Origin: QWPN01 sp044238145
GTDB taxonomy: Bacteria > Planctomycetota > Planctomycetia > Pirellulales > UBA1268
Length of the DNA stretch: 64,000 nucleotides
Assembly: GCA_044238145.1 (NCBI GenBank)
Contig: JBIIDT010000006.1
Span: forward strand, 5,974-69,973
Direction of reading: 5' to 3'
Shown here: in pieces, positions 7,283-15,312 of the stretch
Position numbering within the stretch: position 1 is the first letter of the stretch
Layout: every line of letters begins with the position of its first letter
Program-made: the position numbers and the translations under genes
Notes under the pieces: generated by a model
The model's input: the letters and a program-made list of their open reading frames with translations, nothing else
Told to the model about the DNA's origin: nothing
Database searches by the model: none

Positions 7283-10060
7283 ATGCTCCACCTCCACGTT
7301 CCATCCCCCGACGGTGCCGCGGCCGACGAGCCTGCGCCGCGGCCGCATGCGCCGACGAGCCTGCTCGGCCGGGGCCTCGTGCACTGGACGCACGCCTGCC
7401 TGCGGTGGCCGCTGGCCATCGTGCTTGCGGCGCTGGTCTCGGCCGCGGTCGCGGGCCTCTTCACCGCGCGGCACCTCGGCTACAAGGTGAGCCGCGTCGA
7501 TCTGCTCGATCCCGAGAGCGACTACAACAAGCTGTGGATCGACTACATCCGCGAGTTCGGCGAGGACGACGACGCGGTGATCGTCGTGGAGGGCCGCGGC
7601 CGCGACGACGTGATCGCCGTGCTCGGCGAGCTGTCCCGCCAGGTGGCCGGGCGACAGGACCTGTTCCGCTCGGTGCTCCACGAGGTGGACCTGTCGCGGA
7701 TCCGCGCCAAGGGCCTGCACTACCTCACGGCCGCCGACCTCGCCGAGATCGACCGGTTCATCGAGCGGACGCAACCGATCCTCGCCGGCGGCTGGCCGCA
7801 ACTGAAGGTGGCCGCGATGGTCGGGGGCCTGGCCGGGCAGATGGTGGCCGGCGGGCCGGCGGGCGCCGACGAGCCGCCCGCCGCCGCGCTCGAGCGGTAC
7901 AGCGAGGCGCTCCTGGCGGGCGTGGAGTCGGCGTCGCTCGAACGCGAGCCGCAGCCGGCCGATTACGTCTCGCCGTGGCGCAGCATGCCGGAATCGCTGG
8001 GCACGCTCCGCGATCTCTCCAGCGAGCACCTGCTGGCGAAGGACGGCCGGCTGGGGTTCGTGCTCCTGCGGCTGGTGAAGGCCGACGGCGGGTTCGCCGG
8101 CGCCTCCGCCGCCACCGATGAACTGCGACGGATCATCGGGGCCGTCGGCGACCGGCATCCCGAGACGACGATCGGCCTCACCGGGCTGCCGGTGATGGAA
8201 GACGACGAGATGCGGTCGAGCCAGCAGTCGATGGTCTGGGCCAGCGGTCTGTCGCTGGCCGCGGTGGTGATCGTGATCATCGCCGGTTTCGGCGGCATCC
8301 GTCACGCCCTGATGGCCAACGGCGTGCTCGTGATCGGCATGGCATGGGCCTTCGGCTGGGCAACCGCGAGCGTCGGTCACCTCAACATCCTGAGCGTGAC
8401 CTTCACGGTCACGATGATCGGCGTCGGCATCGACTACGGGACGTACTACGTGGGCCGGTACCTGGAGCTCCGCCGGGCCGGCCGCTCCTGCGAGGCGGCG
8501 CTCGTGGAGACGAGCGGCGCGGTGGGCCCGGGCATCCTCACCGGCGCGATCACCACCGCCGTGGCGTTCTTCTGTGCGGCGCTGACGAGCTTCGTGGGCG
8601 TCGCCGAGCTCGGCATGATCGCCGGTGGCGGCATCCTCCTCTGCTGTGCGGCCGAGCTGCTCGTGCTGCCGGCCGTGGTGGCGCTCGTGGACCGGGGCCC
8701 GCTCGGCCGCCGCATCCCCGAGCCCGTGCCGGTCCACGCCTGGCTGCGGCCCCTGGTGCGGCATCCGCGGTTCGTGGCCCTGGCGGCGCTGGCGGGCACC
8801 ATGGCGCTGGCCGGCGGGCTCCACGAGCTCGACTACGACCACAACCTGCTGAACCTCCAGCCCGAGGGGCTGGAGAGCGTGGCGGTCGAGAAGAAGCTGC
8901 TCGAGGAGTGCGATCAGAGCGTGTGGTATGCCCTCTCGATCGCCGATTCCCGCGAGGAGTTGCTCGCCCGCAAGGAGCGGCTCCAGGCCCTGCCGAGCGT
9001 GGAGCGGGTCGACGAGATCGCGTCGCTGTTGCCGGCCGACGAGGACCTCAAGCGTCCGATCATCGAGCGGATCCGGCAGCGGCTCGCGTCCCTGCCCGAG
9101 CGGCCCCCGGAGATTCCCGTCGACCGGCTCGACGCCCTCGGCGAGACGCTCGCCTGGGCGCAGGGCGAGGCGGCGAAGCGGCCCGGCGGCCTGCGGACGG
9201 CCTGGCACCTCGAGCGGGCCCGCGAGACGCTCCGCCGCCTCGGCCCCGCCGACTGCTACCGGGCCCTGGCCATGTTCCAGCAGCGGGCCGCCGGCGACCT
9301 GCTCACCAGGCTCCATGCCCTGGCCGGCGTCGCCGACCCCGCGCCGCCGCGGCTCGACGACCTGCCGCCGAGCCTCGTGGAGCGGTTCGTCGGCTCGAGC
9401 GGCCGTCACCTGCTCAAGATCTACGGCCGCGGCGACATCTGGAACTTCGCCTCGCTGGAGCGGTTCGTGAAGGAGGTCCGCAGCGTCGACGCCCGGGCCA
9501 CCGGCAACCCGCTGCAGGCCTACGAGGCGTCGCTGGAGATGAAGCGGAGCTACGAGCAGGCCGCCCTCTACGCCCTGATCGTGATCCTCGCCGTGCTGTG
9601 GCTCGACTTCCGCAACCTGACCAACGCGGTGCTCGCGGCCCTGCCGCTGGCCCTGGGGATGGCCCAGACGCTCGGCCTCATGGGCCTGGTCGGCATCGAT
9701 CTCAACCCCGCGAATCTGATCGGCATCCCGCTGATCCTCGGCATCGCGGTCGACTACGGCGTGCACATCGTGCACGACTCCCTGGAGCGGCCGGCCCCCT
9801 ACCGGATCAGCGCCTCGACCGCCAACTCGGTGCTCGTCGACGCCCTGACGACGATCCTCGGATTCGGCGCCCTGATGGTGGCCAGCCACAAGGGGCTGGA
9901 GAGCCTCGGCCGCGTGCTCACGCTGGGCGTGACGACCTGCACGATCACGTCGCTGGTGCTCCTGCCGGCGATCCTGGCGCTCGTGCGGCCGGGTCGGCCC
10001 GCGACGGCGGAGGCCGTGGAGGAGGCCGACGCCGCCGCCGAGCAGCTCCGTGCCGCGTGA
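7283..10060 (+). CDS. RND superfamily (MMPL) transporter, HpnN-like
   Basis: A 925-residue inner-membrane transporter with the duplicated RND layout. Each half has one transmembrane helix, a large extracytoplasmic loop and five further helices. The transport-helix motifs are MIGVGIDYGTYYVGRYLE in the first half (about residues 378-395) and GIAVDYGVHIVHDS in the second (about residues 823-836). Both keep the G-x-x-x-D-Y core. Length and layout resemble HpnN, which moves hopanoids to the outer membrane, and other MMPL lipid exporters; the substrate is not provable here. ATG 7283 was chosen over an upstream in-frame GTG (7211) because the extra residues are low-complexity and overlap the candidate promoter. 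Confidence 0.88.
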   Translation: MLHLHVPSPDGAAADEPAPRPHAPTSLLGRGLVHWTHACLRWPLAIVLAALVSAAVAGLFTARHLGYKVSRVDLLDPESDYNKLWIDYIREFGEDDDAVIVVEGRGRDDVIAVLGELSRQVAGRQDLFRSVLHEVDLSRIRAKGLHYLTAADLAEIDRFIERTQPILAGGWPQLKVAAMVGGLAGQMVAGGPAGADEPPAAALERYSEALLAGVESASLEREPQPADYVSPWRSMPESLGTLRDLSSEHLLAKDGRLGFVLLRLVKADGGFAGASAATDELRRIIGAVGDRHPETTIGLTGLPVMEDDEMRSSQQSMVWASGLSLAAVVIVIIAGFGGIRHALMANGVLVIGMAWAFGWATASVGHLNILSVTFTVTMIGVGIDYGTYYVGRYLELRRAGRSCEAALVETSGAVGPGILTGAITTAVAFFCAALTSFVGVAELGMIAGGGILLCCAAELLVLPAVVALVDRGPLGRRIPEPVPVHAWLRPLVRHPRFVALAALAGTMALAGGLHELDYDHNLLNLQPEGLESVAVEKKLLEECDQSVWYALSIADSREELLARKERLQALPSVERVDEIASLLPADEDLKRPIIERIRQRLASLPERPPEIPVDRLDALGETLAWAQGEAAKRPGGLRTAWHLERARETLRRLGPADCYRALAMFQQRAAGDLLTRLHALAGVADPAPPRLDDLPPSLVERFVGSSGRHLLKIYGRGDIWNFASLERFVKEVRSVDARATGNPLQAYEASLEMKRSYEQAALYALIVILAVLWLDFRNLTNAVLAALPLALGMAQTLGLMGLVGIDLNPANLIGIPLILGIAVDYGVHIVHDSLERPAPYRISASTANSVLVDALTTILGFGALMVASHKGLESLGRVLTLGVTTCTITSLVLLPAILALVRPGRPATAEAVEEADAAAEQLRAA

Positions 10061-10116
10061 ACGGCGGCGGGCGGCCGCCCAGCCCGCGGCAGCGACCCTT
10101 CGGCCCGCGCTCCGCG

Positions 10117-11226
10117 TCAGACCATGAGCCGGCGGGCGCGGGCGGTCACGGGCCAGCGGTCGACGGCGCGGCCGCGGTCGACGACCACCACCTCGGCGTG
10201 CAGCGCCACCGTCGGGCAGACGTGCCGCGGCAGCGCGTAGAGCACCGTCCCCTCGGGAAACTCGGCCGCCCGCGGCGTCTGCACGACGAGGTGCTCCTCG
10301 TTGTGGACGGGAAAGGTGGCGTCCTCGAGGCCGAAGATGCGCACTCGAGGGTGGGGCATCTCGCTGGCCACCGCCTTGTGCCCGAGGTCGAGGCACAGGC
10401 GGTCGGGGGTCGGGCGGCTCACCACCCGCACCAGCAGCACGGCGGCGTTGAGGAAATCGAGGTCGGGGCTGACCACCGGTTGACCCGCATCCCAGAGCAC
10501 GGTGGTGCCCGCGCCGACCTCGACGCCCGCATGTTCCGCGAGGATCGGGAACGTGGGCGTGCCGCTGGCCACGACCAGCGGCACCGGCAGCCCGGCAGCG
10601 CGGAGTTCGTCACGCAGGCTCCACACCGGGGCGAACGTCGCGGCCACGGCGGCCCGCAGCCGGTCGTGGTCGGCATCGTGGAGGTGGCCGTCGTAGGCAT
10701 GCAGGCCGCCGGCGGTGAGGCCGGGCGTGGCGGCGATCGTCCGGTACAGGGCGGCCGCGGCCGGGCCGGCGGCGATGCCCGTGCGGTGCATCCCGACGTC
10801 GAGGTCGACCAGCACGTCGAGGGTCACGTCGCGGGCGGCCGCCGCCGCGGCGAGGTCGGCGACCCCGCGGTCGCCGTCGGCGAGCGCGTGGAAGCGGGTC
10901 TGCGGGAAGCGGCGGACGAGTTCGGCGAGGCGGCCCGCGGTCGGGCCGATGGCCGGGTAGGCGAGCAGCACGTCGTCGGCGCCCGCCGCGGCCGCCATCT
11001 CCGCCTCCGCGATCGTGGCCGCCTTGAACTTCCCCACGCCCCGGTCGAGGAACATGCGGACCACCTGCGGCAGCTTGTGAGTCTTGACGTGCGGCCGTAG
11101 CCGGTCGGCGCCGCCGGCCTGCGCGATCGTGCGATCGATGTTGGCGGCGATCCGCTCCGGGTAGACGAGCAGGGCCGGCGACGGCACCTCGTCCTCGTTG
11201 TCGATCCGATACCAGTCGCCCGCCAT
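10117..11226 (-). CDS. PLP-dependent D-threonine aldolase / D-serine dehydratase family enzyme
   Basis: A 369-residue protein with an alanine-racemase-like TIM barrel and a C-terminal D-serine-dehydratase-like domain. The PLP lysine lies in RPHVKTHK (residues 44-51). The C-terminal metal site reads H-V-C in LPRHVCPTVALH (about residue 335). Known D-threonine aldolases have H-x-D there and eukaryotic-type D-serine dehydratases H-x-C, so dehydratase-type chemistry on a D-beta-hydroxy amino acid is slightly favoured. Start ATG 11226 has GGAGG close upstream; longer in-frame extensions are Arg-rich and not family-like. The gene converges with the RND transporter. Confidence 0.88.
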   Translation of the reverse strand: MAGDWYRIDNEDEVPSPALLVYPERIAANIDRTIAQAGGADRLRPHVKTHKLPQVVRMFLDRGVGKFKAATIAEAEMAAAAGADDVLLAYPAIGPTAGRLAELVRRFPQTRFHALADGDRGVADLAAAAAARDVTLDVLVDLDVGMHRTGIAAGPAAAALYRTIAATPGLTAGGLHAYDGHLHDADHDRLRAAVAATFAPVWSLRDELRAAGLPVPLVVASGTPTFPILAEHAGVEVGAGTTVLWDAGQPVVSPDLDFLNAAVLLVRVVSRPTPDRLCLDLGHKAVASEMPHPRVRIFGLEDATFPVHNEEHLVVQTPRAAEFPEGTVLYALPRHVCPTVALHAEVVVVDRGRAVDRWPVTARARRLMV

Positions 11227-11384
11227 GTCGCCTCCGCGGCTTTTCGTCACCCGAACGAGTCTACCCGCGGGTCCGCCTGACGCGGGTGGGCGGCAGCGAC
11301 GAAATCTCCGCCGAAACGGCCTTGTGCCGGCCGGCTTCCGCGCGGTACCTCCCCACCTTTCCCCTCGTCCCCACCCGGTGTCGC

Positions 11385-12035
11385 ATGCACTCGCCCCGCT
11401 CCGCCCGCATCTTCGTCCCGCTGCTCGCCGCGGCGCTCGTCGCCGGCGGGACGCTCCGCGCCTCCCAGGGGCCCGACCGGGTCGTGGACGTCGTGCTCGA
11501 GGACCAGTTTCGGAACCGCCGCGAGACCGCCCTCCTCCGCGGGGACGTCGTCGTGCTCGTCTACGCCGACCGCAAGGGCGCGGAGGCGGCCCTGGAGATC
11601 GGCCGCCGTCTGCACGTCCGCTTCCATCCCACGGCCGCGGACGCGGCCGCCACCGAGTGGTCGCGGCAGCCGGTCGTCGGCCTGCCCGGCTGGCCGGCCG
11701 GCGCTCACGTGCCGGAGGTGCACGTGATCCCCGTGGCCTGCATCCCCGAGGTGCCCAAGGCCATGCGGCCCGTGGCCCGGGCGCGGCTGCGGAAGGAATC
11801 GGAGTTCGTCTCGGTGTGGCTCGACTTCGACGACTGCATGCGGCGGCAGTTCGGCATGGCGCCCGAGACGCCCAACGTCGCCATCGTCGACACCTACGGC
11901 CGGGCCCATGCCACGCTCTCCGGCCACCTGGACGAGCGGACGTTCGAGGAGGTCGTGACCGCCATCCAGCGGCTGCGCATGCAGGCCCGCCCCGACGCCC
12001 GCACGGCCGCCATCCCCGCGTCCACGCCGCGCTGA
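11385..12035 (+). CDS. exported thioredoxin-fold-like protein without CxxC
   Basis: A 216-residue protein with a clear signal peptide (residues 1-26). The mature start VVDVVLEDQF, a downstream GDVVVLVYADRKG strand-turn (about residues 55-67) and a later PNVAIVDTYGRAHATLSGH block resemble the AhpC/thioredoxin fold seen in YtfJ-type periplasmic proteins. No C-x-x-C pair is present, so disulfide chemistry is unlikely. ATG 11385 gives the signal peptide; upstream in-frame codons do not. No clear ribosome binding site. The gene converges with the rhomboid protease, nine bases between stops. The fold call is tentative. Confidence 0.7.
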   Translation: MHSPRSARIFVPLLAAALVAGGTLRASQGPDRVVDVVLEDQFRNRRETALLRGDVVVLVYADRKGAEAALEIGRRLHVRFHPTAADAAATEWSRQPVVGLPGWPAGAHVPEVHVIPVACIPEVPKAMRPVARARLRKESEFVSVWLDFDDCMRRQFGMAPETPNVAIVDTYGRAHATLSGHLDERTFEEVVTAIQRLRMQARPDARTAAIPASTPR

Positions 12036-12044
12036 CCGCCGGCG

Positions 12045-12998
12045 CTACCGCTCCCGGTCTTTGAGCCGCCGACTGGCGCGGGCGAGCGTCTCCCGCTCCT
12101 CCGGCGTGAGGCTCGCCTCGCCGCTGCGGCTGATCTTGGCGAGGATCCGGTCGACCGTCTCGTCGAGCGAAGCGTCGGCGTCGTCCGTCTCGTCTCCCGG
12201 ACGCACGATCCGCATCCGCGGCCGGCGGCGGAAAAGCCGCTCCGTCCAGCCGCCGAGGTCCTCGAGGCTCCAGCCGCGCCAGGCATAGAGCAGCCCGAAC
12301 ACGGCCCCCGCCAGGTGGGCGACGTGGGCCACGACGAGCTTCGCGTCCTCGGCGCCGCCGCGGGCCCCGCTCAAGGCGCCGCCGAAGTCGATCGCGATGT
12401 ACAGCACGCCCAGCGCCCACACCGGCACCGGCAGCACGCCCCAGAAGTAGACGGTCTGCTGGGGGAAGTACCAGATGAAGACGGCGAGCACGGCCATCAC
12501 GCCGCCGCTGGCCCCCACGAGCCGGACGTTGATTCCGGGCTCCTGGAACTGCTCACCCACCACCCAGAACAGTCCCGCCATGATGATCGCGGTGCAATAG
12601 AACCGCAGAAACTCCGCCCGCCCCATCGTCGCTTCGACCTCGCGGCCGAAGAAGAACAGCATCAGCATGTTGCCGAGGAGGTGGAACGGCGAGAACCGCT
12701 GGGTGAGGCCGATGCCCCGGAGCTTTTCCTGGAGTTCGAGGCTCGGGCCGTCGTGCAGGAAGCCGTAGGTGAGCAGCTGCCAGAAGTTCCAGGGGTGGCT
12801 GGTGAGGTTCGAGTGCAGCGAGAAGATGTCGTTGAGGCACAGCCGCAGCGGGAAGACCTCGCGGAACAGATCCCCGGACAAGACGAAGTTCGCCAGCCAG
12901 ATGCCGACGTTGAGGGCGATGAGGATCGACACGCCGCTCCACCCGGCGGCGAACGCGTCGCGCGGGGGGCGGTAGTAGCCGCGATCCTGGAATCCCAT
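12045..12998 (-). CDS. rhomboid-family intramembrane serine protease
   Basis: A 317-residue protein with six or more hydrophobic helices. The catalytic serine lies in GASGG (Ser about residue 164) and the catalytic histidine in AHVAHLAGAVFG (His about residue 227). The asparagine of the oxyanion region fits HLLGNMLML before the serine. The family cuts transmembrane segments of substrate proteins. The C-terminal 90 residues are an Arg-rich, probably cytoplasmic tail ending LTPEERETLARASRRLKD, as in many planctomycete rhomboids. Start ATG 12998. A candidate minus-strand promoter lies 57 bases upstream. Confidence 0.93.
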   Translation of the reverse strand: MGFQDRGYYRPPRDAFAAGWSGVSILIALNVGIWLANFVLSGDLFREVFPLRLCLNDIFSLHSNLTSHPWNFWQLLTYGFLHDGPSLELQEKLRGIGLTQRFSPFHLLGNMLMLFFFGREVEATMGRAEFLRFYCTAIIMAGLFWVVGEQFQEPGINVRLVGASGGVMAVLAVFIWYFPQQTVYFWGVLPVPVWALGVLYIAIDFGGALSGARGGAEDAKLVVAHVAHLAGAVFGLLYAWRGWSLEDLGGWTERLFRRRPRMRIVRPGDETDDADASLDETVDRILAKISRSGEASLTPEERETLARASRRLKDRER

Positions 12999-13054
12999 GG
13001 GGTGGCCGGCTGGAGGGTGGCGGGCGGGTGGAACGATCCCCGGACCGAGCCTGC

Positions 13055-13084
13055 ATCGTAGGGGTGGCGGCGGACCGGCGGCAA
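13055..13084 (-). promoter_or_regulatory. candidate promoter for the rhomboid gene
   Basis: On the minus strand TTGCCG (13084-13079) and TACGAT (13060-13055) are 18 bases apart, about 57 bases before the rhomboid ATG. Pattern match only. Confidence 0.35.
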
Positions 13085-13108
13085 CGCCCGCGGTCGCCGC
13101 GGGGCGGC

Positions 13109-13114
13109 TACACT
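13109..13114 (+). promoter_or_regulatory. candidate -10 element for the Gfo/Idh/MocA gene
   Basis: TACACT stands out in very GC-rich sequence 88 bases before the ATG at 13202. No convincing -35 box lies at the usual distance. It is back to back with the rhomboid promoter candidate. Confidence 0.25.
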
Positions 13115-13133
13115 GTGGCCCGGCGGGCCCGTG

Positions 13134-13156
13134 GCCCGGCGGTGTGGCCGCCGGGC
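13134..13156 (+). other. GC-rich stem-loop in the leader of the oxidoreductase gene
   Basis: Bases 13134-13142 and 13148-13156 form a perfect 9-bp GC stem with a 5-base loop, 45 bases before the ATG. No T-tract follows, so it is not an intrinsic terminator. A role in leader folding is possible but unproven. Confidence 0.4.
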
Positions 13157-13201
13157 GGCCCGGCGGAAGGCAGGCTCACGAAACGGAAAGGGATCGCGAC
13201 G

Positions 13202-14398
13202 ATGGCGACGAACGGCGGGCTCGGCCGCAAGCTGCGGATGGGGATCGTGGGGGGAGGCCAGGGCTCGTTCATCGGGCGGGTGCACGTCACGGCCGCGGTC
13301 CTCGACAATCGGGCGGCCCTCGTGGCCGGAGCGTTCTCGAGCGACGCCGCCCGCTCCAAGGCCAGCGCCGCCGACTACGACGTCGATCCCGCCCGGGCCT
13401 ACGGCTCCTACCATGAGATGTTCGACAAGGAGCGGGCCCTGCCGGCCGGGGAGCGGATCGACTTCGTCTCGGTCACGACGCCCAACCACATGCACTTCCC
13501 GGTGGCGAAGGCGGCGGTCGAGGCCGGCTTTCACGTCGTCTGCGACAAGCCGCTGACGCTCACCCTCGCCGAGGCGGAGGAGTTGGCCAAGGTCGTGGCC
13601 CGGTCCAGCGTCGTGTTCGCCGTGACCCACAACTACACCGGCTACCCGCTCGTGCGGCAGGCCCGGGAGATGATCCTCTCCGGCCAACTCGGCGAGATCC
13701 AGGCGATCCGCGCGGAGTACATCCAGGGCTGGCTGCGGACCAGGCTCGAGAGCGAGGGGCAGAAGCAGGCCGCCTGGCGGACCGACCCGACGAAGAGCGG
13801 CGCCGCCGGCTGCTTCGGCGACATCGGCACCCACGCCTACAACCTGGGCCGCTTCATGACCGGCCTGCTCCCGGAAAAGATCAGCGGCCACCTGAAGATC
13901 TTCGTGCCCGACCGGCCGCTCGACGACTACGGCACGGCCGTGATCCGCTATGAGAACGGCGCCCTGGGCACGGTGACCGCCTCGCAGATCAGCCACGGCC
14001 GTGAGAACGACCTGCGGATCCAGATCGACGGCACGCTCGGCAGCCTCGAGTGGCACCAGGAGGAGCCGAACAAGATGCTCGTGCGGCACAACGGCAAGCC
14101 GCACCAACTCTACACCCGCGACCCCAACGCCCCGTTCATGAACGAATCGGGACGGGCCGCCTGCCGGCTCCCCTCGGGCCACCCGGAGGCGTTCTTCGAG
14201 GCCTTCGCCAACGTGTACCGCGCCGCCTTCGACGCCATGGCTGCGGCGGCCGGCGGCGGGACGTTCGAGCGGACGAACACCATCTACCCGAACATCCACG
14301 ACGGCGTGGAGGGGATGTACTTCATCGAGCAGGCGGTGGCCTCGAGCCGGGCCGACGGCGGCTGGCTGCCGCTGAAGCACCCGCTGGCCAGACGGTGA
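13202..14398 (+). CDS. Gfo/Idh/MocA-family oxidoreductase
   Basis: A 398-residue NAD(P)-dependent sugar or cyclitol oxidoreductase. The Rossmann motif GIVGGGQGSFIGRVH is at about residues 14-28. The family block CDKPLTLTLAEAEELA, equivalent to the usual EKP motif, is at about residues 114-129. The C-terminal substrate domain includes GDIGTHAYNLGRFMTG, with the conserved Gly-Asp-x-x-x-His. Substrate unknown; planctomycetes carry many paralogues linked to carbohydrate use. ATG 13202 has AAGGGA eight bases upstream. The exonuclease gene follows eight bases after the stop and may be co-transcribed. Confidence 0.93.
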   Translation: MATNGGLGRKLRMGIVGGGQGSFIGRVHVTAAVLDNRAALVAGAFSSDAARSKASAADYDVDPARAYGSYHEMFDKERALPAGERIDFVSVTTPNHMHFPVAKAAVEAGFHVVCDKPLTLTLAEAEELAKVVARSSVVFAVTHNYTGYPLVRQAREMILSGQLGEIQAIRAEYIQGWLRTRLESEGQKQAAWRTDPTKSGAAGCFGDIGTHAYNLGRFMTGLLPEKISGHLKIFVPDRPLDDYGTAVIRYENGALGTVTASQISHGRENDLRIQIDGTLGSLEWHQEEPNKMLVRHNGKPHQLYTRDPNAPFMNESGRAACRLPSGHPEAFFEAFANVYRAAFDAMAAAAGGGTFERTNTIYPNIHDGVEGMYFIEQAVASSRADGGWLPLKHPLARR

Positions 14399-14406
14399 GC
14401 CGCGAC

Positions 14407-15219
14407 ATGGCCTCGACCGACACGCGGTATTTCGTGTTCGACATCGAGAGCGTGGCCGACGGGCCGCTCGTCGCCCGGCTGAAGTATCCCGGCGAGAAGC
14501 TCGCGCCGGAGAAGGCGATCGCGAAGTACCGGGCCGAGCTGCTCGCCGAGAACGGCAAGGACTTCATCCCCTACACGTTCCAGCTGCCGGTGTCGCTGGT
14601 CATCGCCCGGTTGGGCAAGGACCTCGGCCTGATCGATCTCGTGGCCCTCGACGAGAAGGAGTCCCGCCCGCACGAGATCGCGCGGCTGTTCTGGGACGGC
14701 TGGCGGAAGTACGGCCGGCCGCGGCTCGTGAGCTTCAACGGCCGGGGCTTCGACATGCCGCTGCTCGAGCTGTGCGCCTTCCGCTACGGGATCCCGATTC
14801 CGGACTGGTTCGCCGAGGACGCCCGGAACTTCGACCAGCCCCGCTACCGCTACAACACGGCGGCCCACTTCGACCTCCACGAGTGGCTGACGAACTCCGG
14901 CGCCTCGCGGTTCGCCGGCGGCCTGTCGCTGGCCGCCAACCTGATCGGCAAGCCGGGCAAGATGGAGGTCGCCGGCCACATGGTGCAGGATCTGTGGGAC
15001 GCGGGGAAGGCGGCCGAGATCCACGACTACTGCCGCGGCGACGTGCTCGACACATATTTCGTGTTCCTGCGGTCCCGGGTGGTGGCGGGGGACATCGACC
15101 TCAAGCACGAGCAGTCGCTCATCGAGCGGGCCCGCGAGTGGATCGAGTCGAAGGCGGAGTCGAGCCCGGGGCTGGGCCGCTACCTGGCGGCGTGGGGAGA
15201 TTGGAAGAGCCCCTGGTGA
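14407..15219 (+). CDS. predicted 3'-5' exonuclease, PolB-like DEDD type
   Basis: A 270-residue protein of the family typified by Pfam DNA_pol_B_exo2. The three exonuclease motifs are present: Exo I FDIES (Asp12, Glu14), Exo II SFNGRGFDMPLLE (about residues 110-122) and Exo III YCRGDVLDTY (about residues 212-221), which gives a DEDDy metal site. The long insertion between motifs I and II is usual for this group. These are stand-alone homologues of the proofreading domain of family B polymerases; their role is unclear. It starts eight bases after the oxidoreductase stop. Confidence 0.88.
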   Translation: MASTDTRYFVFDIESVADGPLVARLKYPGEKLAPEKAIAKYRAELLAENGKDFIPYTFQLPVSLVIARLGKDLGLIDLVALDEKESRPHEIARLFWDGWRKYGRPRLVSFNGRGFDMPLLELCAFRYGIPIPDWFAEDARNFDQPRYRYNTAAHFDLHEWLTNSGASRFAGGLSLAANLIGKPGKMEVAGHMVQDLWDAGKAAEIHDYCRGDVLDTYFVFLRSRVVAGDIDLKHEQSLIERAREWIESKAESSPGLGRYLAAWGDWKSPW

Positions 15220-15261
15220 CGTGCCGCCGGCCCACGGGCTGCGTCCGCCTCCGGCAGGGAG

Positions 15262-15267
15262 TAGACT
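15262..15267 (+). promoter_or_regulatory. candidate -10 element for the pectate lyase gene
   Basis: TAGACT lies 45 bases before the ATG at 15313 in otherwise GC-rich sequence. No clear -35 box. Confidence 0.25.
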
Positions 15268-15312
15268 CACTCAAGTCGCGGGAAGCGCGGCTCGTCCCAA
15301 GGAACGTCTCCT

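Noticed and set aside
10069..10080. A 12-base GC palindrome between convergent genes
   Set aside because: It has no loop or T-tract, and such palindromes are expected by chance at this GC content.
7238..10396. A 1052-residue open frame on the minus strand across the RND transporter gene
   Set aside because: It is the shadow of a high-GC coding region. The plus-strand frame has clear RND motifs, while the antisense product is His/Arg/Glu-rich low complexity with no domain.
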